From the NCBI GenBank assembly GCA_964417825.1, contig CAYQJC010000020.1, forward strand, positions 1-11,970: 11,970 bases of DNA, read 5' to 3'. Position 1 is the first letter of the stretch. Every line of letters starts with the position of its first letter. The position numbers and the translations under genes were made by a program. The stretch is from CAYQJC01 sp964417825 (GTDB lineage Bacteria; Patescibacteriota; Minisyncoccia; Minisyncoccales; CG1-02-41-26). The notes beneath the pieces were generated by a model, which saw only the letters and a list, made by a program, of their open reading frames with translations, was not told where the DNA came from and did not search any database. Below are positions 6,528 through 11,653 of this stretch, one piece after another.

Positions 6528-6719
6528 TTATTGATGGTCTTTAATAAATCGTTTAAAGGAACGATCATAGCTTTTTTCTGCCTCTTTTGAAAAACAGCAA
6601 GCTGGTAATTCATTTCTCAGTAAATGGTATTTTAAACAATCACAGCATTTACCTTTTCTGGAACAATTTGGGTAAGTGCAAGGACAATTTTTTAAATTTT
6701 CTGTAATTTTACATTCCAT
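6528..6719 (-). CDS. DUF6485-like small cysteine-rich protein
   Basis: This 63-residue protein has nine cysteines: C3, C12, C14, C19, C25, C26, C28, C41 and C42. The order of motifs, MECK start, CPCTYPNCSRKGKCCDC, YH, and a late ELPACCF with SYDRS, matches what I remember of the DUF6485 family of short metal-binding-like proteins. It probably binds zinc or an iron-sulfur cluster; no function is known. It follows a terminator-like structure (6736-6774) after murI and leads a run of closely spaced genes that starts with the TIM-barrel-like gene. Confidence 0.85.
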   Translation of the reverse strand: MECKITENLKNCPCTYPNCSRKGKCCDCLKYHLLRNELPACCFSKEAEKSYDRSFKRFIKDHQ

Positions 6720-6735
6720 ATGCAGTTACTTTAAC

Positions 6736-6774
6736 AAAAAAAATGCTCCGGGTAAAGATTAGAGCAATCTAATC
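6736..6774 (-). terminator. Intrinsic terminator with a competing upstream hairpin (possible attenuator)
   Basis: In the minus-strand transcript, TGCTC (6762-6766) can pair with GAGCA (6744-6748), followed at once by eight U residues (6736-6743). The 5' arm of this stem is also part of a perfect 7-bp hairpin, GATTAGA (6768-6774) with TCTAATC (6757-6763), loop TTGC. The two structures cannot form together. The terminator stem is short (5 bp, 13-nt loop), so on its own it may be weak. It separates murI from the DUF6485-like gene. Confidence 0.5.
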
Positions 6775-6784
6775 AACTTTATCG

Positions 6785-7621
6785 TTAGGTTAATTCTATT
6801 TTCTCGGGTTGAATTGGTTCACCAAAAAATTCCTTCCCCAAAATTTTGAATCGGGAGGTTAAGTCGGTAGTGAAGAACTTTCGGATTGAGTTCTTCCCTA
6901 ACTTATTTTCTATCTCTGGATGCCTTATTAAATAATCTCTCAGCTTTTCAGCCACTATTTTGCCTTCAGAAATAATTTTTACCTCTCCCCCCAGGACTTT
7001 CTGAACTTCTTCTTTTACCAAATCATAATGGGTACAACCAAGAATTAAAGTGTCAATATTTTCTTTCACAAAGGGTTGAAGATAGTCATCGAGAACTAAT
7101 TTTATAATTTCAGAATTCTGCTGGCCTGTTTCAATTATTGGCACCAAAAGAGGAGCTGCTTTTTGAAAAACTTTTACTTCCGGATCAAGCTTTTTTAACT
7201 CTCTAACAAAAGCCCCCGAATTTACTGTGCTTTCAGTAGCTATTATTCCAATATGCTTGTTTTTGCTCTCCACCACTGCTGATTCAGCTGTTGGTACTAA
7301 AACGCCCAAAACTCTTCTTTGAGGATAGTATTTGGGTAAATATTGTTGCTGAATTTTTCTTAAAGCTTCACTAGAGGAAGTATTGCAAGCTAAAATCACT
7401 AAATAGCAGTTTTTCTGAAAGAGAAATTTTACTGCTTGCAAAGTGAAGCGGTAGATAACTTCCTGAGAACGACTCCCATAAGGGGTTCTGGCAGTATCTC
7501 CTAAATAAACATAGTTGTATTCTGGTAGTACTTTCACTATCTCTTTCAAAATGGCAAGCCCCCCAAATCCCGAATCAAAAACACCTATCGAAAAAGAATT
7601 GATTTTCTCCCCCAATTTCAT
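6785..7621 (-). CDS. murI: Glutamate racemase
   Basis: The enzyme converts L-glutamate to D-glutamate for peptidoglycan precursors by a two-cysteine mechanism in the cytoplasm. The protein has 278 residues, normal for the family. Key motifs are GVFDSGFGGL (13-22, Asp16), GDTARTPYG (41-49), ACNTSS with catalytic Cys79, and LGCTHYDL with catalytic Cys195 and His197. Both cysteines are intact, so the enzyme is expected to be active. It implies that the cell makes, or at least remodels, peptidoglycan. It starts 57 nt after the short rimP gene and ends before a terminator-like structure. A weak GAGG lies far upstream of the ATG, so initiation is not strongly Shine-Dalgarno-led. Confidence 0.96.
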   Translation of the reverse strand: MKLGEKINSFSIGVFDSGFGGLAILKEIVKVLPEYNYVYLGDTARTPYGSRSQEVIYRFTLQAVKFLFQKNCYLVILACNTSSSEALRKIQQQYLPKYYPQRRVLGVLVPTAESAVVESKNKHIGIIATESTVNSGAFVRELKKLDPEVKVFQKAAPLLVPIIETGQQNSEIIKLVLDDYLQPFVKENIDTLILGCTHYDLVKEEVQKVLGGEVKIISEGKIVAEKLRDYLIRHPEIENKLGKNSIRKFFTTDLTSRFKILGKEFFGEPIQPEKIELT

Positions 7622-7678
7622 ATTTTCATTTTTATCACTCTTTTTATCCTCGTTTAGTCAAGTGAAGTAAACCTAAAA

Positions 7679-7924
7679 TTACTCTCCACCTGGAGAGGAA
7701 ACCTGGAGGAAATACCTGTTCTTTATTAAACCAGCTTTCTCAATAATGGGATCGATTAATCTTGAAACTTCCGCACAATCTTCGACATCTACTCCTCCTT
7801 CTTTGTCGATAAAGATAGTTAAAGTCATTCCGCCTTTCTGTGAGCCAATTTCAACTCTCACTAACTTATATCCTCGCTCTTTGATTTTATCTTTTATTAA
7901 ACTCTTGATTTGTTCTCTGAGCAT
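7679..7924 (-). CDS. rimP: RimP N-terminal domain protein, lacking the C-terminal domain
   Basis: RimP helps the 30S ribosomal subunit mature. The 81 residues correspond to the N-terminal alpha/beta domain: helix MLREQIKSLIKDKIKERG, YKLVRVEIG, LTIFIDKEGGVDVEDCAEVSRLIDPIIEK, and RYFLQVSSPG. In ordinary RimP (about 150 residues) that last motif continues as SSPGLDRPL and an SH3-like C-terminal domain. Here it stops at SSPGGE. The 57 nt before murI contain no continuation in any frame, so this is loss or a short natural form rather than a recent frameshift. A hairpin sits over the last codons (7682-7697). The gene starts 4 nt after the stop of the 30-residue basic peptide gene, so the two are likely translated together. 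Confidence 0.8.
   Translation of the reverse strand: MLREQIKSLIKDKIKERGYKLVRVEIGSQKGGMTLTIFIDKEGGVDVEDCAEVSRLIDPIIEKAGLIKNRYFLQVSSPGGE
7682..7697 (-). other. Short hairpin over the last codons of rimP
   Basis: CTCTCC (7682-7687) and GGAGAG (7692-7697) are complementary, giving a 6-bp stem with a 4-nt loop ACCT; the two inner bases could extend it. In the minus-strand transcript it is followed by TAATTTT, so it might act as a weak terminator or pause site. It coincides with the point where the RimP sequence departs from its family. Confidence 0.35.
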
Positions 7925-7928
7925 ATCT

Positions 7929-8021
7929 TTACTTCTTTGCTTTGTGGCGCATCTTTTTTCTTCTTTTTTTTAATTTATGTTTTTTTACTTTTTTCCTCTT
8001 TTGTTTCTTTTTGGTACCCAT
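7929..8021 (-). CDS. 30-residue basic peptide, mS38/AURKAIP1/COX24-like
   Basis: ATG 8019-8021 opens a 30-codon frame ending in TAA at 7929-7931. Twenty-two of 30 residues are basic: 16 Lys, 4 Arg and 2 His. The core KKVKKHKLKKRRKKMRH resembles the conserved segment of mitochondrial ribosomal protein mS38 (COX24/AURKAIP1) and of very short bacterial proteins annotated with that domain, which sit in 16S rRNA. I infer a small-subunit ribosomal protein. The stop is 4 nt before the rimP start, which is fitting for a 30S-related pair. The A-rich composition could make a chance lysine frame, but the initiation codon, the His-Lys-Leu core and the position argue for a gene. It is shorter than most automatic cut-offs. 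Confidence 0.6.
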   Translation of the reverse strand: MGTKKKQKRKKVKKHKLKKRRKKMRHKAKK

Positions 8022-8128
8022 AAGTTTTTAAGTATGAAGCAAAAGACCTTTATTTTAATCCTTTTTTTAAGAGGAAGTTAAATTTAATTTAAAATAAAAA
8101 GCACTTTCTTTTCAAACCCTCTTCCAGT

Positions 8129-8341
8129 TTAAGGCTGATTTAATTCTTCAGCTTTTTTCTTACTAAAAATGAAGATATAAAGAATCTCCAAAATTGCTAA
8201 AGTATTGATCACCAACAAAGCAATAAACCACCATTTGTCTCGGAGGCGAGCTGCTTTCCATAAAGCCAAACCTTTCCAAGGAATAATCCAAGAAACAGCC
8301 AAAAGCACAATCCAGGGGTTTTCGCTAAAGAATTCTTTCAT
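8129..8341 (-). CDS. DUF5652-like small two-helix membrane protein
   Basis: The 70-residue protein has two hydrophobic segments, about 8-21 and 38-58, joined by a basic loop. The motif PWKGLALWKAARLRDKWWF (21-39) is what I associate with DUF5652, a short membrane-protein family common in candidate-phyla bacteria. The C-terminus is short, charged and probably cytoplasmic. Function is unknown. It lies apart from its neighbours: a GC-rich hairpin separates it from the ATP-cone gene, and 107 bp separate it from the small basic peptide gene, so it may be transcribed alone. No clear Shine-Dalgarno sequence precedes it. Confidence 0.8.
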   Translation of the reverse strand: MKEFFSENPWIVLLAVSWIIPWKGLALWKAARLRDKWWFIALLVINTLAILEILYIFIFSKKKAEELNQP

Positions 8342-8450
8342 AATTTTTTGTCTAAAAGATTTATTTAAGTTCTGGAGCTCGACTTTTATTTTTTATATTT
8401 AAGCTGTTATTCTTTCATTCTACCAAAAAATTACCTTTTGTTACCAGACC

Positions 8451-8484
8451 ACCAAACCGCCGCCTTGCGAGGCGGCGGTTTGGT
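8451..8484 (-). terminator. 14-bp GC-rich hairpin downstream of the ATP-cone gene
   Basis: ACCAAACCGCCGCC (8451-8464) and GGCGGCGGTTTGGT (8471-8484) form a perfect 14-bp stem with a 6-nt loop. It starts 22 nt after the ATP-cone stop codon. The tract after the stem on the minus strand is not T-rich for about 20 nt, so it may be a transcript-end stabiliser or repeat rather than a classical intrinsic terminator. Its GC content stands out in this AT-rich sequence, and it resembles the hairpin at 3745-3777. Confidence 0.65.
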
Positions 8485-8505
8485 AAAGCACATTTTCAGT
8501 AGCAA

Positions 8506-8892
8506 TTACTCTACTTTCTCCTCTCCACTTTCTTCAGTTTGAACTTCTCCTTCTCCGCCTTCTTCACCTTCCCCTCCAGCAGCTCCCTCTTCAGCTCTCT
8601 CTTCACCACCTTCTTCAGCTCCTTTGCCCTCTTCATACTTTCTCCAAGCTTCAGCAACAACAGGTTCAAGGTTATCTAATTCACTTAAAATTTTCTCTCT
8701 AATTTCACTTGTTGCAATTTCTTCTTTTTCATCAGTCATTTGAATTACATTAAAGGCAACTTTTTCTACAATCTCATTTTTTTTCTCTTCTGGAAGATCA
8801 GTATGATCGGCAGCCGCTCTTATCGATTTTCTAATTTTCTCTGTATCAAATGGCTCCCTGGAGCCATCTTTTTTAATAACTTCTTTTGCCAT
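8506..8892 (-). CDS. ATP-cone domain protein with acidic Glu/Gly tail
   Basis: From ATG 8892 the protein has 128 residues. Residues 1-90 form an ATP-cone, the nucleotide-sensing module of ribonucleotide reductases and NrdR: VIKKDGSREPFDTEKIRKSIRAA, then helices, then LSELDNLEPVVAEAWRKYEEGK. The last 40 residues are almost only Glu and Gly with a few Ala, a disordered acidic tail. No reductase or zinc-ribbon domain is attached, so it is not NrdR itself. An ATG three codons upstream (8901) is possible; it would overlap the stop of a small upstream frame (see findings). I prefer 8892 because the family usually begins MAK-x-VIKKDG. The upstream permease terminator suggests its own promoter. Confidence 0.88.
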   Translation of the reverse strand: MAKEVIKKDGSREPFDTEKIRKSIRAAADHTDLPEEKKNEIVEKVAFNVIQMTDEKEEIATSEIREKILSELDNLEPVVAEAWRKYEEGKGAEEGGEERAEEGAAGGEGEEGGEGEVQTEESGEEKVE

Positions 8893-8968
8893 AGATATCA
8901 TTAATTAAAATCTTCGCGACCTTTACCAGAACACACTTCCATTTTGCCATTTTTCATTAAGGTTTGTC

Positions 8969-9001
8969 AAAAAACCTTCAGTTCAACAGAGAACTTGAAG
9001 G
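8969..9001 (-). terminator. Intrinsic terminator after the permease gene
   Basis: On the minus strand CCTTCA-A-GTTC (8991-9001) pairs with GAAC-TGAAGG (8975-8984), giving ten base pairs with one bulged A and the 6-nt loop TCTGTT, followed directly by six T (8969-8974). It is the most classical intrinsic terminator in the window and ends the permease and mgtC transcript 36 nt past the permease stop. Confidence 0.85.
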
Positions 9002-9036
9002 GGGTAAGCGAGGATTAACTTTTTTAATTTTTAAGG

Positions 9037-10173
9037 CTATTTCGCTATAGTAAAACTTTCAATAAATGTCAAGAAACCGCCTACGCTTAAAATAGCTATT
9101 ATCAGATAAATTAATTTAGGAGAGATATTCAGAGTGTATTCTGGAACTCTTTCACCAAGCTTTTTGGCTTTTTGATAAACTAAACAAATAATTGTGCCAT
9201 CAATTAGAGCCATAAAAGTGCCAACTAAAGCAATAACAAAAATGAATTCTCTAATCCCAATTAAAAACAGAATTAAAGGAGTAAAACAAGCTACCAAAAA
9301 AGCAGAGAGTCGGAAAAATTTATAATCAAAAATTAAAGTGTTTTTTAAGTAATTTCCCAAAATTAAAAAAGAGGTAGCTACAGCCAAGAGCCCAAAGATT
9401 CCTCCAAAAATCATAATCTTTCCTCCCAGAAAGTTGCTGAGTCCGGAGAGGGCATCTTGACTGGTGACTTTCCCACTAACTCCCCCGATAATAAAGCCGA
9501 ACAAGAAATAAAAACTGAGAACAAACAACATACTGAAAAAGATAACTTTTTTAAGATTAACTTTTTTAGCTAAAAGTAATTCGATTTCTGGAACGGCATT
9601 CCAACCAATTAAACTAAAAAGTAAAACTCCATAGGGTAAAAAAAGGAAATCCTTATTTATTAAAGTGAAGTTAGTCAGATTAATTTTAGGAAGGCAAAAA
9701 AAGAAAATTAAAAAAATAGCCACCAAAAAACCAAAGCTCATCAAAAGTTCTGACCAAGCAATAGATTTTATTCCCCAGAAAACAAAAAAAGAAAGAACTG
9801 CCCAAGCAATTAGGCTTAATTGAAAAGAACTAAAAGAAGGGAAGATAATTTTTAAAAAATCTCCAGCCAAAATTATATAAGCCAAAAGGGCGCCAATAGT
9901 ACCAAAAATAACAGAAAAAGTTACTAAAATCTTTGCTCTTTTACCTAAATATTTCTCAGTATAACCAACTAAACGGTGCTTTTCATTAGTTCTTAAAACG
10001 ATTTCACCGAAAAATAAATGAATCAACAAAACCACTCCTCCTAAAATTAAAAAATAAAAAAGGGAGGTTAACACTCCACCCCAAATCATCACATAAGGAA
10101 TGCCAAAAATACCAGCGCCAATTATTGTTCCAATAAGAGTAGCCGAAGCTAATAGAGAGGTCTTATCTTTCAT
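9037..10173 (-). CDS. Amino-acid permease, HAAAP/APC-type
   Basis: The 378-residue protein is almost all hydrophobic, with about 11 membrane helices. The first helix carries the LeuT-fold signature GTIIGAGIFGIPY (15-27), where the unwound glycine-rich segment binds substrate. This pattern and the length (about 380) fit the aromatic or hydroxy amino-acid permease family and relatives; the amino acid cannot be told. A typical acidic/polar loop near helix 6 is GWNAVPEIELLLAKK. The gene starts 4 nt after the stop of mgtC, so both are one operon, and it is followed by a clear terminator. An import role fits an organism with few biosynthetic genes, but that is inference. Confidence 0.9.
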   Translation of the reverse strand: MKDKTSLLASATLIGTIIGAGIFGIPYVMIWGGVLTSLFYFLILGGVVLLIHLFFGEIVLRTNEKHRLVGYTEKYLGKRAKILVTFSVIFGTIGALLAYIILAGDFLKIIFPSFSSFQLSLIAWAVLSFFVFWGIKSIAWSELLMSFGFLVAIFLIFFFCLPKINLTNFTLINKDFLFLPYGVLLFSLIGWNAVPEIELLLAKKVNLKKVIFFSMLFVLSFYFLFGFIIGGVSGKVTSQDALSGLSNFLGGKIMIFGGIFGLLAVATSFLILGNYLKNTLIFDYKFFRLSAFLVACFTPLILFLIGIREFIFVIALVGTFMALIDGTIICLVYQKAKKLGERVPEYTLNISPKLIYLIIAILSVGGFLTFIESFTIAK

Positions 10174-10177
10174 ATCC

Positions 10178-10636
10178 CTATTCTGAAGATTTGTGAATGA
10201 TTTTCTCTTCGATTAATCTTAAGCCTGCTAAAATTCCAATAGTAATCAAAGCTCCCAAGATAGCTAAGAAATACATTCTCACCCCTACTCCAATTCCAAT
10301 AGCAGCTGCTGCCCACAAAGCCGCAGCAGTAGTTAGTCCTTCAACTTGCCCCCGTTGGTGAATAATCAATCCCGAGCCAATAAAGCCAATCCCTATAGCT
10401 ACTGCCTGAATTACTCTACCCGGATCAATTTGACCCAAAAGAGAAAGATGAGAAGGACGAGAACCAAGATAAACAGCAACTACCGTAAAGAAGCAAGCCC
10501 CTAAAGAGACGAGAGAGAAAGTTTTAAGCCCAGCTTCTTTCCTCTTGTATTCTCTCTCCAAACCAATTAAACCTCCCAAAAAAGCGGCTAATAAAAGCTG
10601 TAAAAATGGCTGAAGTTGTGAAATATCAAAAACCAT
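10178..10636 (-). CDS. mgtC: MgtC/SapB family membrane protein
   Basis: The 152-residue protein has about five membrane helices (near 10-28, 38-57, 76-92, 100-116, 120-142). Family motifs are GGLIGLEREYKRKEAGLKTFSLVSLGACFF (21-50) and the glycine-rich AIGIGFIGSGLIIHQRGQVEGLTTAAALWAAAAIGIG, both highly conserved in MgtC N-domains. It lacks the C-terminal cytoplasmic domain of Salmonella MgtC, as many family members do. MgtC proteins are tied to growth in low magnesium and to inhibition of F-type ATPase in some pathogens; that does not carry over automatically. It shares an operon with the permease. Its upstream region is the heptad-repeat element. Confidence 0.93.
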   Translation of the reverse strand: MVFDISQLQPFLQLLLAAFLGGLIGLEREYKRKEAGLKTFSLVSLGACFFTVVAVYLGSRPSHLSLLGQIDPGRVIQAVAIGIGFIGSGLIIHQRGQVEGLTTAAALWAAAAIGIGVGVRMYFLAILGALITIGILAGLRLIEEKIIHKSSE

Positions 10637-10640
10637 AAAA

Positions 10641-10750
10641 GACTAAACCCTAAACTCTAATATCTAGATCCTAAACAATATCTAAATTCAAATGTTCAAA
10701 ATTCAAAACTGTTTTGGGCATTAGGATTTAGGATTTGGGATTTGGGATTT
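10641..10750. repeat. Palindrome-like element built of degenerate 7-bp repeats
   Basis: The right arm holds four heptads, TTAGGAT twice (10721-10734) and TTGGGAT twice (10735-10748), and runs into the EF-like stop codon (10749-10751). The left arm (about 10641-10675) has degenerate heptads of the complementary type: GACTAAA, CCCTAAA, CTCTAAT, ATCTAGA, TCCTAAA. The centre (about 10682-10720) holds TTCAAA-type repeats and CTGTTTTGGGCA. The arms are imperfect inverted repeats. No gene is seen in it. Confidence 0.7.
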
Positions 10751-11015
10751 ACACTTTATACACCTTGTAGCCTTCTCTGACTTTTTCTTTTACTTTTAAG
10801 CCAATCGAATCACCTTTTTTTGCTTTCTCAATTTTTTCATGTTCCATCTCCATTGACTCCACTTCCTGAGTAAAGTCAGTTGACTCTCCACCTACAATTC
10901 GAATAGTATCACCAACTTTTAGAGGAGCATCTAACTCAATTACTGCAACCCCTATTTTATCAAAATAATGAGTAACCTTGCCAATTAGTTTGCCTTCTTC
11001 AATTTCTTCGGGCAT
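10749..11015 (-). CDS. EF-Tu domain-2-like stand-alone protein
   Basis: The 88-residue protein looks like the second, beta-barrel domain of translation GTPases: GKVTHYFDKIGVAVIELDAPLKVGDTIRIVGG (12-43), then TQEVESMEMEHEKIEKAKKGDSIGLKVKEKV (49-79). It has no G-domain. Such proteins are annotated as elongation-factor-like in archaea and candidate-phyla bacteria; their function is not known. The stop codon TAA coincides with the start of the neighbouring heptad array. A second heptad array lies just upstream of the start, so the gene is bracketed by repeats. No clear Shine-Dalgarno sequence; a TATATATG sits at the start. Confidence 0.85.
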   Translation of the reverse strand: MPEEIEEGKLIGKVTHYFDKIGVAVIELDAPLKVGDTIRIVGGESTDFTQEVESMEMEHEKIEKAKKGDSIGLKVKEKVREGYKVYKV

Positions 11016-11023
11016 ATATAGAT

Positions 11024-11058
11024 GAATTACGAATTATGAATTAAGAATTATGAATTAT
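11024..11058. repeat. Five 7-bp tandem repeats, GAATTAT type
   Basis: Five units lie in perfect 7-bp register: GAATTAC, GAATTAT, GAATTAA, GAATTAT, GAATTAT. The stop codon of the LOG-like gene (11055-11057) is inside the last unit. The array fills almost the whole gap before the EF-like gene (start 11015). Confidence 0.85.
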
Positions 11059-11627
11059 GACTGGTTCGACCTTTTTTCTTTTTTAATAAGTTCAATTAAT
11101 TTTTGAACTAATTTTTTAGGTTCTCTATCGTAGACAATTCGAGTTTTTGGACGATATCCTCTTCTTAAAACTTCGTCAATTAAATCAGCAGTACCTCCAG
11201 AGCCCCTCAGTACCCCAATCGGAGTTCTTGATTCAAAAGCAACAGTAAATTCATTCAAGGTGCCGGTTCTGCCACAGATAATAATGACCCCATCAGCTGC
11301 TTTAGTTAATACTAAATTTCGTCCCACATAATCAAAGCCAGTATAAATAATTAAATCAAAAGCATCAGTTGGTAAACGATAAGTTTTAATATGTTCTTTT
11401 TCGGTTTTAGCCGGGGAAAAACCAATACTTACACCCCCAACTTTTTTTGCTCCTCTGGCTGCAAAATAAGGAGCGCCAGTGGTAGCCCCGGTGAGCAAAA
11501 TAGCTCCCTGTCTTATAACCTCCTTACCTACTTCTTCAGCTAATTCTTTTATTTTGGGACAACAGCCACTGACGTCGGCTGCCCCAGAGACCACTATTTT
11601 ATATTTGTATTTTTCTTTTTCTTCCAT
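11055..11627 (-). CDS. LOG/TIGR00725-like Rossmann-fold protein
   Basis: The 190-residue protein starts with a Rossmann strand, YKIVVSGAADVSGCC, and has TGATTGAPYFAARGAKKVGG (46-65), then a central GRNLVLTKAADGVIIICGRTGTLNEFTVAF (102-131). In lysine-decarboxylase-like LOG proteins the last part is PGGxGTxxE; here it reads CGRTGTLNE, with GT and Glu kept. The family is cytokinin-riboside monophosphate hydrolase-like in some members; this divergent TIGR00725 branch has no proven reaction. The start ATG (11625-11627) has a TATAAT 14 nt upstream (11642-11647) and GGAG very close to it (11630-11633). The gene ends inside the heptad array. Confidence 0.88.
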   Translation of the reverse strand: MEEKEKYKYKIVVSGAADVSGCCPKIKELAEEVGKEVIRQGAILLTGATTGAPYFAARGAKKVGGVSIGFSPAKTEKEHIKTYRLPTDAFDLIIYTGFDYVGRNLVLTKAADGVIIICGRTGTLNEFTVAFESRTPIGVLRGSGGTADLIDEVLRRGYRPKTRIVYDREPKKLVQKLIELIKKEKRSNQS

Positions 11628-11641
11628 AACTCCAATAACTA

Positions 11642-11647
11642 ATTATA
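11642..11647 (-). promoter_or_regulatory. Candidate -10 element for the LOG-like gene
   Basis: A perfect TATAAT on the minus strand, preceded by TGTGA, lies 14 nt before the start codon. No good -35 is seen 16-18 bp upstream (AGTCAA at best), so it may act as an extended -10. A transcript from it would have a leader of about 8 nt. Confidence 0.4.
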
Positions 11648-11653
11648 TCACAT

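Noticed and set aside
7746..7973. Plus-strand open frame across rimP and the small basic peptide gene
   Set aside because: Antisense to both; its low-complexity Leu/Ser/Phe end mirrors the Lys-rich peptide on the other strand.
8205..8402. Plus-strand open frame over the DUF5652-like gene
   Set aside because: Antisense to a membrane protein with a recognisable family motif.
10721..10748. Telomere-like or CRISPR-like repeat
   Set aside because: Units are contiguous 7-mers with no spacers, so not CRISPR. The resemblance to telomere repeats is superficial in a bacterial intergenic region.
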